Shown here piece by piece: positions 1 through 11,795 of a DNA stretch of 64,000 nt. Made by a program: the position numbers and the translations under genes. The DNA comes from Lactifluus volemus (lineage: Eukaryota; Basidiomycota; Agaricomycetes; Russulales; Russulaceae), in NCBI GenBank assembly GCA_022376515.1, contig WTXI01000123.1, forward strand, positions 1 to 64,000. Direction: 5' to 3'. The notes under the pieces are model-generated. The model was not told where the DNA came from. It saw only the letters and a list, made by a program, of their open reading frames with translations, and did no database searches. Numbering within the stretch: position 1 is the first letter of the stretch; every line of letters begins with the position of its first letter.

Positions 1-1320
1 GGACCGAACGAGGGGGATAGAAATAGAAGAAAAAGGAGAGTGAACAAAGGAGTGAACATGGTGTTGACAGAGACACTGCTGAATAGCAAGTGCAGGGTAT
101 AAAGGGAGGGTGAAGAGGAGCGAGAAGAGAGAAAGAACTCTAAAGACGCCTCAGCCAGAGGACATTATTATAACGCGAGTAAAGGTTGACGTTAAATTGG
201 AATGACCGCATGGTAGCTGGCAATTAAATCGCTTGGAGTTACGTTGACACTTTTAGGGCTCAGCTACGGGTGTTTATAAGCATCAACTCGGCTGAGTCGC
301 TCCCTGCGAGTCCTGGGACCACTCTACGCGACATACATCCTCAATTCAGTACCATCGCGCCTCTGTATTGTGTATTTTAAAGTCTCTCCGAGTGTGAGGT
401 GAACACTTGCAATATGGCTCATTCGAGTCAAATCTCGCTAAAATAGATCGTTAGTTGACTTCCATATCATGATGTCATGGGGTTCTTGATGGCCGTTTTA
501 GGGCACTCTCCATCCGCTGTCGTACTATATTAGCTACCATATATCCGTCACAGAAATGGACTGACAATTACGTCGTAGAGAATGGCGAGCGCGAGCAGAA
601 GAGGAGTCTGAGGGAAGAGGCGGGCCAAGGCCTATACGTGGTGCGCGGGCGGACTGTCACCGTTGATGATTAATGTTTTCCCATCACACAAACTCCAATT
701 TTGGCAGTCGACTTTGAATTGAGATCCGCCAGCGATCGAGAGAGATCTGCAAACCACGATCAACTTCGGCAAACTAGTGGGAGCCCGGTCAAGCCACATA
801 AAGATAAAGAGGTTCATCCGAGTTCATCCGTTCGCACGCCTAATCCACTCCCCACCTAATCGCGCAATAGCAACGCCCATAGAACACACGACCAATGGAA
901 CTCATCCATCTCAGGCTGAGTTTTACGCTGTGGCTGATGACATGCTCTTGAGCCGGCTATCTACAACTATCTCCAAATCCGACCCCGATTCCGCTGCACT
1001 CGATCGCTCCGCTGGCCACTATAGATTTCGTGGTGACCGTCATATCGTGACGTTTTCCTCCTCACAACCGCTGTGTGGCGTCCTGCACAACTGCGCCTGT
1101 AGATGCGCAGCTTTGTCTCTATTGACTAGAAAGTGGCGCAGTGGGCAGTGCGTACTCGTTTGTAGTATTTTCATACGTAGTGCAAAGGTCCTTATAGTAC
1201 GCAGCGATGTCAATCTTTATATCTTGATTTTCCGGAACGCGGGAGGAAAGAGGGATTGTGAGAAGAACACCGATTTCTATTGGGTAGTGACCATTCATTA
1301 ATATTTATTATTCGACCATG
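1..1320 (+). repeat. UAP1 downstream-flank repeat, diverged copy
   Basis: Diverged copy of a block also present at about 27440-28250 and 52240-53060, and in shorter form at 42360-42830, 47090-47500 and 59160-59560. Shared landmarks are a GTAGAGAATGG stretch near 575, an AGATCTGCAA / GATCNACTTCGGCAAA stretch near 745-775 and a GTGTGG-containing stretch near 1070. At 47.1 and 59.2 kb the same block directly follows the UAP1 stop codon, so I read it as former UAP1 downstream flank. As in those copies it leads into the 3' end of a minus-strand family gene. The frames open here lack conserved start or splice signals and I see no credible gene. Confidence 0.55.
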
Positions 1321-1410
1321 AACTGGGAGGCCGACGCTACTGTATGAACAAGGGAAAATACACGCCCTTTGACCAACGAAGACAAAACAATTTGTTCACC
1401 AGGCTCACAA

Positions 1411-2163
1411 TCATTCCACATCATCTAGCTCGAGGATGATCATCACCTTGACCTTACCAGAGCGGCGGCTATTAGGATTGTGAAGGTATTGATTAACAAG
1501 CTGTCCGAGCTCTTCCCCCATGGACATTATGGAGGGTACTGTGCCGGGAATCCCTTGAGAAGGGACTGTTACGTTGGGTCGTTGGGGCGCATGGCCATCA
1601 TTTAACCACTCCGAGTCCTGTGGCGACAGGCCCAGTCAGCTGGACTGTGAATGCACCATAGAGAGGGAGAGAAAGCACATACATGGGCTGGCGGAGCAGA
1701 GTACTGTGGCCAATGCGGACTAGGGTAGGTGGGGAGATTGAAGATGGGTTGAGCAGTCCCAGAAGGTGGGTTATAGTAAGCAACATTCTGCCAGTGGTCG
1801 CCTTGATATTCATACTGTGGCTGTTCCCCAGACCCCTTGGGAGAAGCTGCCATCAACAAATGAAGGCAGATAAACAGGCGATGGCTTACTGAAACCTGGG
1901 ACGAAGAGTCATAATACCTCGTATCGCTAGTGGACTGGGATGAATACCCAAAGCTGGGGTGGTTCATTGAGGCGTAGGGACCAATTAAGGTTGCACTTGG
2001 TACATTTTCATTCGGTGAGAGTTCATGACGAGAACCGCTGACTTGAGATGGGCCCTAGAGATATACAGCGGTGAGTGGCTGAGACAAGTCGCTGCGGAGA
2101 GCTAACCTCGATCCGCACAGGATTATATTGACAAGGTGCGTTACTGATATATTCACGTTGCAT
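1411..2163 (-). CDS. GKVKV-tail family protein, four exons, 193 aa (type description)
   Basis: I do not recognise this family; this entry describes the type. Exons 2163-2107, 2054-1890, 1835-1683 and 1617-1411 are joined in phase 0 through GT-AG introns of 52, 54 and 65 bases. Exon 1 is a short MQRE start. Exon 2 carries ATLIGPY and MNHPSFGY and ends SSQVS. Exon 3 carries GEQPQYEYQG and PPSGTAQ and ends APPAH. Exon 4 carries a likely helix (MGEELGQLVNQYL, residues about 158-170), a basic turn NSRRSGK and a hydrophobic strand VKVMIILELDD close to the C-terminus. Residues 1-125 are rich in P, S, Y, Q and G and look disordered. No signal peptide or membrane segment is visible. Intron 2 has two AG acceptors 11 bases apart; only the distal one keeps the conserved frame. 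Intron 3 holds a CTGAC branch-like motif. Function unknown; exon structure is well supported by the other copies. Confidence 0.82.
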
Positions 2164-2270
2164 CTGGTGGGCACGATGATTTATGGAGACAAAGAGTTCT
2201 TCGGGGAGAAAAGATTGCAGTAACTTGGAGGTGGGTCATCACAAGAGCAAGAAGATCTCATTTTATAATG
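2153..2270 (-). promoter_or_regulatory. TATA box and overlapping upstream ORF of the 193-aa family gene
   Basis: A TATAAAA box lies at 2267-2261. A 28-codon upstream ORF runs 2239-2153, starts MTHLQVTAIF and ends PPDAT. Its TGA stop overlaps the main start (ATGCAACGTGA), so ribosomes translating it would terminate 8 bases inside the main frame. Related uORFs start MTHL before several other family genes, which suggests translational control. Confidence 0.5.
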
Positions 2271-2689
2271 CTGAGGTCGGAACACAAGACAAGGGCTCTG
2301 TCACCTAAGGTACTGTAGTAGGTGCGGACACGTATCAACTCACACACCAAGACTGCTGTGGAACGGAGAACTTTGTGCGCCGATCGCCTTTTTAATTTGT
2401 ACGTGGTGGCTGGGGTCAGTCTTGTTGGCAGTTGGCCGAGATGGCCGCCCTGGGCACGAAAAAACCGGTCTCAACAACTGACCCCGGCCACCACTTACAT
2501 AAACAGAACCGGCGCACAGATACCACGATGCCCGGGCACGCATCTATAGCACCTTGACAGAGTGCTTGCATCCCGACATGCCCTTTGAAGTAGTTGGAGT
2601 TGATTATTGCTACTTTGTTGAGAAGCCTGAGAATATCATTGGGTTAGGAGGCATGATATCTCCGAGTCGTGTGACGTGAGGCTTTACAC

Positions 2690-3175
2690 GAGCACTAGTA
2701 CTGGCGGTTCATTCTTTTGCAGCTCAAGTCACACTACCCCCGATTTCGCCTTGGTCGCCACCACGAAGAGACCGACATAGTGCTGCCAGTTTCAGATCTG
2801 TTACAAGCAAGGTCACAAGCGCCAAAATGGCCAGTTCCCTTTCTTGGATCAACTTGTTTCCTTTCATGCTTGCTCCGCTCAATATTCGATCATGATTTGC
2901 AGGCACAGGCACGAAGACCCATGTTCCAATCTGCCGTTTCTTCGATTGATCAATTTCGGACGATTCGTACTCTTGATTCACCACCGGTCGATCACTGCTT
3001 TTCTTCTTAAACCCGGTTTGCACGCATTTTTGATTGGTGGCGTCATATTCTGTACTGGTACGACTATACGTTCTGCCATAGATCATTCGTTTCTGCAGCT
3101 GTTTGTACGATTTGACAGATGAGGTGGGGTGTATCCCCTGTACCAGTAAGACTTTACAATGTGCTACTGAAAGAC
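2690..3175 (+). repeat. Three-copy flank repeat, copy 1
   Basis: Matches about 26775-27260 and 50885-51400: all three carry GTCGCCACCA, GAAGAGACCGACATAG and TTCCAATCTG in the same order and spacing. It lies upstream of a family promoter in the first two cases. Short frames are open on both strands but are not conserved between copies, so I call it non-coding duplicated flank. Confidence 0.6.
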
Positions 3176-3179
3176 ATGA

Positions 3180-5600
3180 GTGTGGAGGAACGTGAAGGGG
3201 GTAGTCTCATCCGGGTGGCGAAGGAAGGGATGGGAGAACTCAATGCGTAGCCGAACTGGTTGCGGTATGAAGGAAACAAGTTTGAAACTTCCAGAAACGA
3301 CATGCGAGGGTGATTGTATGACTCGGAGCACAGTGCTGCGTATAGTTAATAAGAATGTCACAATGCTCTGCTCCCATGGGGGAGATAGAGCTAACGCGGG
3401 TACGCACGGGCACGTGAGCCACTAAACGAGGATGCACATTCGCTGGAGATCCTATTCAAGCGTGACGCCAATACCGATCAAGGCCACCCAAATTCCCTTC
3501 TGCCAGACGACGGTATACACCGGAACTCCCCGAGTTGCTGTTCATGAGCCGGAAGGAATACTTGCTGTGCAGCTTGGCCAAAAGAACGAATATTTTGTAA
3601 ACTCGTTCCCATGAAAGATTTTAAGAGTTGGGGAAGCGATGTTGGCCGTTGTAATTGGCCAGAAGTTATCTGCTAAAGAGATGAGTGTTGAGCAGATAGG
3701 TGAGGTGGGCCCGACAACGCACCCCGTGGGGTAGAGTTCAACGCCAGGAGGATGTCAAGTTCGCGTCCTTCGCCGTATTGACCGGTTCCGAGACAAACGG
3801 CGATGTCCCCAAATTCATCTGCATCGCTTGCTTGATCCGCAAGTACGCTTCCGCATGAGTTTTCATTTGTTGAACCATTGGCAGCGGATGCAAGGTCCCG
3901 GAGGTATACCCGAACCTCTGGAGGAGCCGAGATAAAGGATGGGCAAGCGTTGCCTTTAGTAGTGTCAAAAAAACGAATGCCGATGAGAGAGGACGGCCTC
4001 AGGGCCAAGGATGGTAACATCACGTGAGTTTCATGTGTGTTCACTCTTCACTCCCCCTTCCACCACTACAAAGTCCAAAGATGCTTCTACTACTCACACG
4101 ATACCACCCTTACCTTACCTCCCAAACACAAAGTCGAACTGAGGCCCGGCCCTGTGAAACCGCCAATAGCGCCCTCTAATCCACACTCCAAAATTGAGGG
4201 AATTGCCGACCACCAACACCTCCCCACAATTTCAGTCTACGTCATCCACCACCAAATCATCAAAGAGATGAAAGCAGACATGAAATATGCATACACTCAC
4301 GGAATCCTTGCATCCCCACCACCGGATGCTGGCAAACTTGCGAGGACTTTGGCACCAAGCCGAGGAACTTTTTGTGCGTTGGACCGTTCGGCGTGGCATC
4401 GGCGCTAACATCTTCTCATTAGAAACTCTACTTCAGAGGTCTCACGTTAATTATCACGCATCGAAAATAGGCCAAGGAGATCCAAGCACGGGTAAGGGCA
4501 GGCGGAGAACATCTGGAATCTCGGTTTATTTGAACCAACAAGAATGACCTTGCAAGGTACTCCCTCTCCCCTTTTCGTTTTCCATTCACCTTTTCATCCG
4601 CCACAACCCAAATGCTTGTATCTTTCATTGCGATTCTTCTCGTTCTCAAGGAAGCTATTCGCTCGTTGTGCTGTACGCAGCTGGCATGCTCCCGTCGAGA
4701 CTCCTCAGCGCGAATGATCTGATGCGAAGCGACGTGAGAGGCAGCGTGCCTTCGCCGAGGCTACACGCGTTTCCCTTTTAGACTTGTACAAGGCGGGCCC
4801 AGCAGCCCTGGTCTATCAAAACGTGGCAGGACGGACTAGAATGGTTGCACGTAGGTTCTGAACTACCGTATCAAATACACTTTGAGCACGACAAAAGCCT
4901 TCTAGCTTTGAGCTGTACGTCTACAAGTGATTAACTATTGCTTTTGTCTCTTCTATTGTGGGTGCGGACGCTCTCTGGCCAGAATATCGGGAGGACATGA
5001 TTTTTTCTGTGAGTTCCAAGGAGATCTACTAAGCGAGATTTCCATTCCCGGGTTTCAATCCCGCGCGGATAACTCGTGGGTAATTTTGCCCATATTCGAC
5101 ATTGAAATTCTCTATCTCAACACCGCCCGCTCGTCTCCAAACGACATTATCCCGCACTCGATAGATATCTCAAACAACTATCAGATGACTCGGACGCATC
5201 CGCTCTCCATATATTCGCGCTCGCTCGTGTGCGAGACTGCCGGCGCATAGGCCGTATTGAGCTCGCCATTGATCGCACCGAGCATGCCACCAATGTGGTT
5301 ATTGTTGCGGCCAAAGGGCGCATAGCACCAATGACAGTTGGGTCAGATTGGAGAGTGCCCCCAAAGTCGCAGTCAGTTGCACCACTGCATATACCGGAGG
5401 CTCTGGGAGTACTTTGCCCTGTCATGAGCCACGTACAACCCCGCATCTGGCTAAGTACTCCCCACTCTTCTGTTGTCCTCTCTCCTCAGCTTTTTTTTAA
5501 TGCCAGCCACACCGTCTCTTTACTGCTATCTTGGTTGTGGCGATCTGCTTTTTTTCTTGCGTATTGCCTTGTGCCCACCAACCACCCTCTCCGTCATTAC
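3180..5600 (+). repeat. Flank block D, copy 1
   Basis: About 2.4 kb that recurs collinearly at about 13385-15960. Shared landmarks: GCCGAACTGGTTGCG near 3250, CTGCTCCCATGGGGGAGATA near 3370, GGAAACTTTTTGTGCGTTGGAC-like text near 4365, and the ACTCGATAGATATCTCAAAC stretch near 5157. It precedes repeat R1 in both modules. Copy 1 lacks a part of the coding-like segment still seen at 15380-15660. No intact gene; broken coding remnants only. Confidence 0.65.
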
Positions 5601-5684
5601 TGTATTCCTGTTGCACGTCAAATGAATTGCACGACGATCGCACCGCCAGCGTTTATAAATAAGGCAAGAGCGACCCGACGGACC

Positions 5685-6085
5685 GACCAAAAAATGGAGA
5701 AACGGTTTTGGCGCGCGCCAACGACCTGAGTGCAAAGCACGTCCCTCCACCCTCCTATCTTGTCAATCTCGGCCATCAAACCGATCAAATGTGATTGCCT
5801 CCCCAAGGCCTGTCGTCGCATTCTTGAAACTGACTTTGTCGGCAACTGATGGCCGACCATGATCAACCATCTTCCGGGGTGGGCAAATGCGAAGTGCAGA
5901 ACCCACGGACCAGCCATGGGGATCTGACAACCCCTGGATGGAAGGAGGGAGCTGAGCATCACTAAGCGCACCCAGTCGGGTCACTCTCGGCCATGAATCG
6001 CCAATGAAGGAATAGTCGTGGTGATGGGATGGGAAGGAACAATGCAGATAACAAACTGTGGAGGGCAGCAGAGTCCATGCGTAAT
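5685..6085 (+). repeat. Repeat R1, copy 1
   Basis: About 400 bp beginning with ACCAAAAAATGGAGAAACGG and running through CCATGGGGATCTGACAACCC to GGCAGCAGAGTCCATGCGTA. Further copies at 16880-17290, 21450-21815 and 39575-39850 (the last diverged). No terminal inverted repeats or coding capacity are visible, so it is probably an ordinary part of the duplicated module, not a mobile element. Confidence 0.7.
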
Positions 6086-7500
6086 AAAATAGCATCTTCC
6101 TCCAAGCTTGACGAGTCGATCACCTTCACGTTAGGCGGAGAGCAGCACGATTTTCGTAAAAGGCCACAGAGGGAGGGCGATGTAGGCGTGGGAGTTGCGG
6201 TCGCAGTTTCAGCAGCGTGTGCCCCATTCGTCGATGATATCCGAGTTGATGGAGCGCTTTTGGTAGCTGATGGTGTGTGGCTCGCGGTGGTTCGGCGGGA
6301 GGGGGCGTGGGGTGATAGAGTCGGCGAGGCGAGCAGGAGGATGTGGAGGGTGGGGCGGTCGTTTAGGACGAGTTGGGCGAGGGCGATGCCAATGTTCAGG
6401 GCGGCGAGGTCTGTATCGAAGGCTGCGATCGTTGGGTCAGAGCTGAGTCTGTCCTCCCCATCTCTGGGTTTCCAGGGGAGCGCGTGCGGGCGAAGGCGGG
6501 GGCTGACGGGACGAGTTGGGTGGGGGGAGGTGTCGATTGGGGTGAGGGATGGATTTTGGATCGCTTTTGACCCCTTGAGTCTCGGCGAGACGGGCCGGTG
6601 CTTCAAAATAAAAGCAAAATTGTCGAGCCATCTGGGCGGAGTGATTGCGCCACTTCATATTTTTGCCGCACAGCTCTTGCGCCGAGGGTTGTATTCATCA
6701 TCTATGGTTGGATAACGAAGAATTGGGGACTGAAGTGAGGCTTAGAGGGTAGGGAGTGTATTGCCATATGGGAATGGATGATAGGAAACTTGAACGGACA
6801 GTGACATATGACTGAGGGAGGGCATGCCGAATGTTTTCTGCGTGAGGGTACCGAAACATGGGAAAGGTAAGCAAAGATAGCAGAGATGGGCGATGGATCT
6901 CGATCTGTGCAACTTTTGACGGCAAAGAAAGAGAAGATGACAGGGGTGAAATGGAGAATAGGTCGGGCGCATGCCCAAGCCACACACACCACCCCCTCAT
7001 AACCCCCTCACCTAATCTCCATATTAAATACACGCTACACATACACCTTCGTACCTAGATTTTTGTTCTTTGCGGTGACAGTCGAGCGCGTCTTTGTTGG
7101 CAGTAAACATATTGCGCTTTATAAATGCAGATTTCAAAAAAAAAAAAAATGGAGAATAGGTGGGGACGGCATTGCCTATTTCAGACGGAACCGGCAGATC
7201 GCGCAGCATGCCAAGTCTCTGTCTCTGTCTCTCTCTCCGCCCAGTTCCGGTCGCCGGTGTTTCTAAATAAGGCAGTTGTTACGTCCCGTACACGGATCGA
7301 GATTGAGAATTTGATCGGACATGAGGCTGTTGTTTACCTCACGTTGTTTCCAGCGTGTGTATATTTTCCATGTCTCGAGTCCTTTTCTCTCAGCCCTCAT
7401 GATCAGACAGGCGAGGTTATATCTTCACCTCTTATCCACGAATGGACGTGGCGCAACTGAATGTCATCTGGGGTCAATTTGACTCGGCGTTTGTGTCCCG
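6086..7500. other. GC-rich, gene-poor stretch upstream of a family gene
   Basis: The 6180-6560 part is GC-rich with a long open minus-strand frame, but that frame has no ATG start and no counterpart in the other module copies. The 6700-6900 part resembles 22330-22500. A 13-base A run sits near 7136 and a CT-rich run near 7205-7240. I support no gene here. Confidence 0.4.
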
Positions 7501-7509
7501 GTCTCCCCT

Positions 7510-7588
7510 TATAAAATGGAGCCTTCTTACTCTTGTGATGACCCACCTCAACACAATCATCTCTCTGCGAAAACCCTTGTCTGTGTAA
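7510..7588 (+). promoter_or_regulatory. TATA box and uORF before the 7603 family gene
   Basis: TATAAAA at 7510-7516 lies 87 bases upstream of the main start. A 16-codon uORF (7538-7588), MTHLNTIISLRKPLSV, ends 14 bases before the main ATG. The GTGATGACCCACCTC start context of this uORF recurs before the genes at 18452 and 40601 and, on the minus strand, before the gene at 2163. Confidence 0.55.
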
Positions 7589-7602
7589 ATCAAGCGTACT
7601 AG

Positions 7603-8375
7603 ATGCAACGTGAATCACACACCCTCAGTACCCCTCCTTGTCGATATACTCCTGCACAGACCACCGACTCGGAGGTCAGCTCTCCATATTTCAGCCTCTT
7701 GTCTTAGCCACTCATCATCGAATATCTTTAGACCCCTCCTCATCTCCGCAGTTTTGTTCATGGACTCTCATCATATGAGCATGTACCGGATGCAACTGCC
7801 ATTGGTCCCTACACCTCAGTGAACCACCCAAGCTTTGGATATCCATCCCAATACACTACCAATATAGGGTATGATGGCCCTTCGTCCCAGGTTTCAGTAA
7901 GCCATCACCCATTTATCTGACTTAATTCTTTCCTTGCTGACGGCAGCTCTTCCAAAGGGGTTTTGGGAACAACCACAGTATGCAAATCAAGGCAACCACT
8001 GGCAGAGTGTCGCTCACAACAGCCCACCTTCTGGGACTGCTCAACACATCTTCGATCTCCCCATCTGCCCTAGCCCGCTTCGGCAAGAGTATTATGTTCC
8101 GCCAGCCCATGTACGTGCTTGCTCTCCCTCTCCATGCGCATTCACGGTCCATCTGACTGGGTCTGTAGTCGCAGGATACAGTAAATATGAATACCGGTAA
8201 TCATGGACCTCCACTCTCCAACGTAACACCCCACTCTCAAGAAACTCCCGGTCCAGTATTCCCTGGAATATCTGTGGGGGAAGAGCTTATCGAACTTGTT
8301 AATCGATACCTTCAGAATCCTGACATCCGCCGCTCTGGTAAGGTTAAGGTGATGATCGTGTTCGATGTAGAATAA
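7603..8375 (+). CDS. GKVKV-tail family protein, four exons, 196 aa
   Basis: Exons 7603-7674, 7732-7896, 7958-8110 and 8175-8375, all phase 0, give 196 residues. The in-frame TAG directly before the ATG fixes the start. Exon 2 has ATAIGPY and NHPSFGYPSQYTTN; exon 3 has GFWEQPQYANQGNHW and ends VPPAH; exon 4 has SVGEELIELVNRYL, then IRRSGKVKVMIV, and ends FDVE: the LELDD of most copies is shortened. Tandem acceptors GCAG and AAAG, 11 bases apart, precede exon 3. It is the plus-strand member of a convergent pair with the gene at 11063-10367, with a UAP1 fragment between them. A GGATAAAGAATG stretch at 8479-8490 may be the 3' processing signal. Confidence 0.82.
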
Positions 8376-9467
8376 TCGTGAGCCTGGTGGGCCAAATTGT
8401 ACTGTCTTTGTTGGTAAAAGAGTCTGTATTCGCCCTTGTACGATAGCATATGGATCTCTGGCCTCCTGGTGGATGACTGGATAAAGAATGTATATGGTGC
8501 GACATTTGCTCTCACTTCCAGATAAAACAATATAGATTGACGTCACGAGAATTTTTTCCACACAATAAATAAGGGTATATGTACAATTTTGCAAGGAATG
8601 AGGATCACTGTATCGGCACCACTTACGCGCCACTTCCCAGCCACTGTCAATAGAGGCAAACTCGCGCATCTACATGCGCAACAGTGCAGAAAATCACGAT
8701 ACGACAATTACCCTGTGGTGATTAGGAGGTATTTGAAAGGCCAGCGGTGGAATGGGGGATAGAGGACAGGCGGGGCGAGGAGCAGGAAACGGGCGCAGAG
8801 CGACAGAGCATGTAACTAGACCGCTGACGTCAGGAAAAAGGAACCGTTCTTCACACGACAACCACGACTCGAGTGGCAGGGGACGCCCCTCCAGCGGCAA
8901 GTGGAGTTGGGCCGGATTTGGAGATACTACTTGTAGGAGACGGTCGACTGACAAAGCATGTCATCGACCAGTGCAAATTTGAGCGCGGTGTCGACTCGGA
9001 AAAGGATGAACTTGATTGATCATGTGTTTCGTTGGGCATCGTAATTAGTTGAGCCACCTGGTTGAAAAGGCAGGAGCTTGTGGGGACGCATTGTGCTTGA
9101 CCTGGTAACTGAACTTGAACGAAACCATCGATCGCGGCTTTGCATTTCTCCTCGCGCAGCTATCGACTGATCTGCTCGACGATCACTGGCAGGCGCCGCC
9201 TCGTGTAAAATTGATTGATTCGGCATACAGAGGGTACATTACTACACTGGAATAAGAGGTTGGTGACACTATAGGCCATCAAGAAGAGAAGGTTTACGGA
9301 CGGGTTTGACAAGACGGTCAAAGAATAGCTGTGTTGGCGGTGAGAGCCGGGTTCAGCGGCTAACGCGGCGCGGATTAAGCGCTGAGATGTGGAAAACCGG
9401 CGTTCTCCGGCCGGTGAGATCATTCATAAATCCAGATCCAGCACCCGTACAGTACTTTTTCAATCAC
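8376..9467 (+). repeat. Module segment between family gene and UAP1 fragment, copy 1
   Basis: Downstream flank of the family gene followed by the former UAP1 upstream region (GCGCGGATTAAGCGCTGAGAT near 9370, GGCGTTCTCCGGCCGG near 9400). Collinear with 19217-20588 (interrupted there by an inverted-repeat element), 23842-24859 and, in worn form, 41400-42340. No gene seen. Confidence 0.6.
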
Positions 9468-9792
9468 ATGACCACCGACGCTCTCCGTGCGCGCTACTAT
9501 ATCGCAACCGACCAAGGCCACGTCTTTCCCTTCTGGCAACAACTCTCTGAAACCGAACAGACAGCATTCGCAGCACAACAGCGATCGATAGTCACACTAT
9601 CGAGGATGTAAATTGCGCACAAGCCAAGGCGGTTCTCTACAGAGCACACTCGTGACCTGGGAGTAGGCGATCGAACCTCTACCGCAAGCCGTGAGCGACG
9701 ACGTTACACCGCAGTCGGAATGGGTGGCGGAACGGCGCGCAACGGGCCTCGCTGCCATCGGGCGGAGCAAGATCGGTGTGCTCCTCGTGACT
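9468..9792 (+). pseudogene. UAP1 5' fragment, copy 1 (broken)
   Basis: Starts at an ATG encoding MTTDALRARYYIATDQGHVF and continues FWQQLSETEQTAFAAQQRSI, clearly the N-terminus of the UAP1 copy at the right edge of the window. The frame is lost near 9600. UAP1-like nucleotides continue through the segment matching EWRATGLAAIARGEVGVLL and stop exactly before the MAGGQGTR nucleotide-binding loop. It cannot make UDP-N-acetylglucosamine pyrophosphorylase. Confidence 0.8.
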
Positions 9793-10366
9793 AGTAACAG
9801 TATTTGAAAACTGACGAATTTCGACCGCTAGTACAGAAAACCTTGAAAGCAAGGTACTGGCTACTACACAGTACTTTTTACTGCTTATCATGGACGGTTT
9901 CATGACATTTTTTAGCTTATCTTTAACTGGTTACAGTCCTCTCTCTAACTCTCTCGAAAGGCAAAACCCGGGCTCATATTCCAACACTGTCAGGCTGAAT
10001 TTACGGTCTGGCCAATGGCGTACTCGTGAGCCGGCCACTGGCAGCGGTAATCACTATAGATGACATGGTGATCGTCGTGTCATGGTAATTTCCCCCTCAC
10101 GCTCGCGGTGTGATGTTCTGAACTGCTACACCTGTAGATGCGCAACTTTGCCTCTATTGGCTAAAACGCAGCGCAGTAGGCAGTGCCTACACAATAATTC
10201 CATCACCTCTCAGTTGTAGTACGTACATAGGACCTTATAGTATGCAAAAAAAGAATTATATCTCGCCCTGGCCGGAAGTGGCAGCGAACATGGGATCCAT
10301 AGACGCTAATGTATGAACAAGAGCAAATATACTCTTTGATTAACGATTCGTTCCCCAGGCTCTCAA
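9793..10366 (+). repeat. Module segment between UAP1 fragment and minus-strand family gene, copy 1
   Basis: Shared with 20907-21311 and 25164-25715: landmarks are TTTGAAAACTGACGAATTTC, TTACTGCTTATCATGGAC and GGATCCATAGACGCTAA. It ends in the 3' end of a minus-strand family gene in all three places. No gene seen. Confidence 0.6.
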
Positions 10367-11063
10367 CTACTTCACGTCATCTAGCTCGAGCACGATCGTC
10401 ACCTTGACCTTACCAGAGCGGCGGCCATTAGGATTGTGAAGGTATTGGTTAACCAGCTGTCCGAGCTCTTCGCCCACGGACATTTCTGAGGGTGCTGGGC
10501 CGGGAATCCCTTGAGAGTGGAGTGTTACGTTGGGTGGTTGAGATCCATGGCCAATAGTAGTGCCGTCAACAAGCATGTCCGAGTCCTCGGGCTGCGGCTG
10601 CAGTCCCCCCTCAGATGGACTATGAATGCACTATGGAGAGGGTGTGAAACCACATACACGGACTGGCTGAGCATAGTACTCTGGCCAAAGCGGACTAGGG
10701 CAGAGGTCGAGGATGGGTTGAGCAGTCCCAGGAGGTGGGCCACAGTAAGGGACATTCTGCCATTGGTCGCCTTGATACGCACACTGTGGCTGTTCCCCAG
10801 ACCCCTTGGGAGAGGCTGCCATCAGCAAGGAAAGAATGAAGGCAGATAAATGGTTGATGGCTTACTGAAACCTGGGACGAAGAGTCATAAAGCCTCAAAT
10901 TGCCAGTGGATTGGGATGGATATCCAAAGCTGGGGTGGTTCATTGAGGCGTAGGGACCAATTAAAGTTGCACCTGGTACGTTTTCATTGAGATCAGAAGA
11001 GAGGCCAAAGGGATATACTGGGCCAGGATGGGTGGGTAAAGGTCTCGGGGGTCTATTGGCCAT
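10367..11063 (-). CDS. GKVKV-tail family protein with replaced 5' exon, 189 aa
   Basis: Exons 11063-10866, 10804-10658 and 10591-10367 (phase 0) give 189 residues. Exon 4 begins PEDSDMLVDGTT, carries SVGEELGQLVNQYL and RRSGKVKVTIVLELDD, and ends DVK. The usual exon 1 and intron 1 are absent; upstream of the conserved LNENVPGATLIGPY the sequence switches to a new proline-rich 5' part starting MANRPPRPLPTHPGP. No TATA box is obvious nearby, so expression is less certain than for the sister gene at 26465, which keeps the normal four-exon form. Tandem acceptors 11 bases apart precede exon 3. Confidence 0.7.
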
Positions 11064-11721
11064 TTGGTAAGATAGGAAGGAATGGTGGGGTAGGGCCCTC
11101 ACTCAGTGAGCCAGGCCTGGGTAAGGCAATCAGCTGAGCTCGCGGCAGCCACGTGGCTAATCGCGCACAAGTAATCTAGTCGGCGAAGGTATCCAAATAC
11201 AGCTAGTTTACTTTATTTTTTGACTTCTCACTCCGAGCCCGCAAACGGCGACTTGACCTTCCCAGGTCCATGCCGATCATTCCTATGCGCTAAACAAGCG
11301 ATCGGGTTTCAGAGACCGGGCCCTGGCCACGCCAGGTTCTTTTCATGGACTACGTACTGTAACCCTTTCCTGCCTTCGAGGACCACGTCCAACGTGCCGC
11401 TCTGTTAAGCGCATGCCGAAGATCTATCTCATCGTGTCGTAAGCAAAAGATAGCCCTAAGCGTTTGGGAAGTAGATCGACTTTTATGACAACAGCCAATA
11501 GCCCGGCAGCGGTTCTCTCCTCATCCCAAACGTTCCATCCCCTATCCCACTTCTTCACCTCGCCCAATTGCACAGCTACCCTGCATGTTTTCGATCCCAG
11601 GACTCGACCTTTCATCCTACACTCGCCAACCACGTGTAAACCCGTCACCACGGGCGTGTATTGACTTGCCTTGCTCTCTCATTTGGTATAACTTAAACTT
11701 CACGTGCTCCTGAGAGTGCTG
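11064..11721. other. Gap between divergent family genes; no gene seen
   Basis: Single-copy within this window as far as I can see. It contains only short frames without splice or promoter context and separates the 5' ends of the genes at 11063 (-) and 11796 (+). Confidence 0.4.
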
Positions 11722-11729
11722 TATTTAAG
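11722..11729 (+). promoter_or_regulatory. TATA-like box of the 11796 gene
   Basis: TATTTAAG about 67 bases upstream of the ATG at 11796. The leader lacks the MTHL uORF seen before other plus-strand copies. Confidence 0.4.
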
Positions 11730-11795
11730 TTCCCTCGTCAGTCGCTAGAGTTCCTCATCACATACATTACAATTCTTTCTTTGCCTTACCTAGCT

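Noticed and set aside
777..1301. Open frame of 174 codons on +
   Set aside because: Starts at GTG, lies in a duplicated UAP1 downstream flank and is not open in the homologous copies at 27.8, 47.2 and 59.3 kb.
1598..1813. Second exon 3 frame as a gene of its own (SMNIKATTGRMLL type)
   Set aside because: Open in most copies, but only reached through the proximal acceptor; listed as a finding on alternative splicing and not annotated as separate genes.
5685..6085. Repeat R1 as a transposable element
   Set aside because: No terminal repeats or target duplications, and its copies always sit in the same module context.
5962..6606. Open minus-strand frame of 214 codons in the GC-rich stretch
   Set aside because: No ATG start (TTG), low-complexity S/T/P-rich translation, and absent from the other R1 modules; GC richness alone explains its length.
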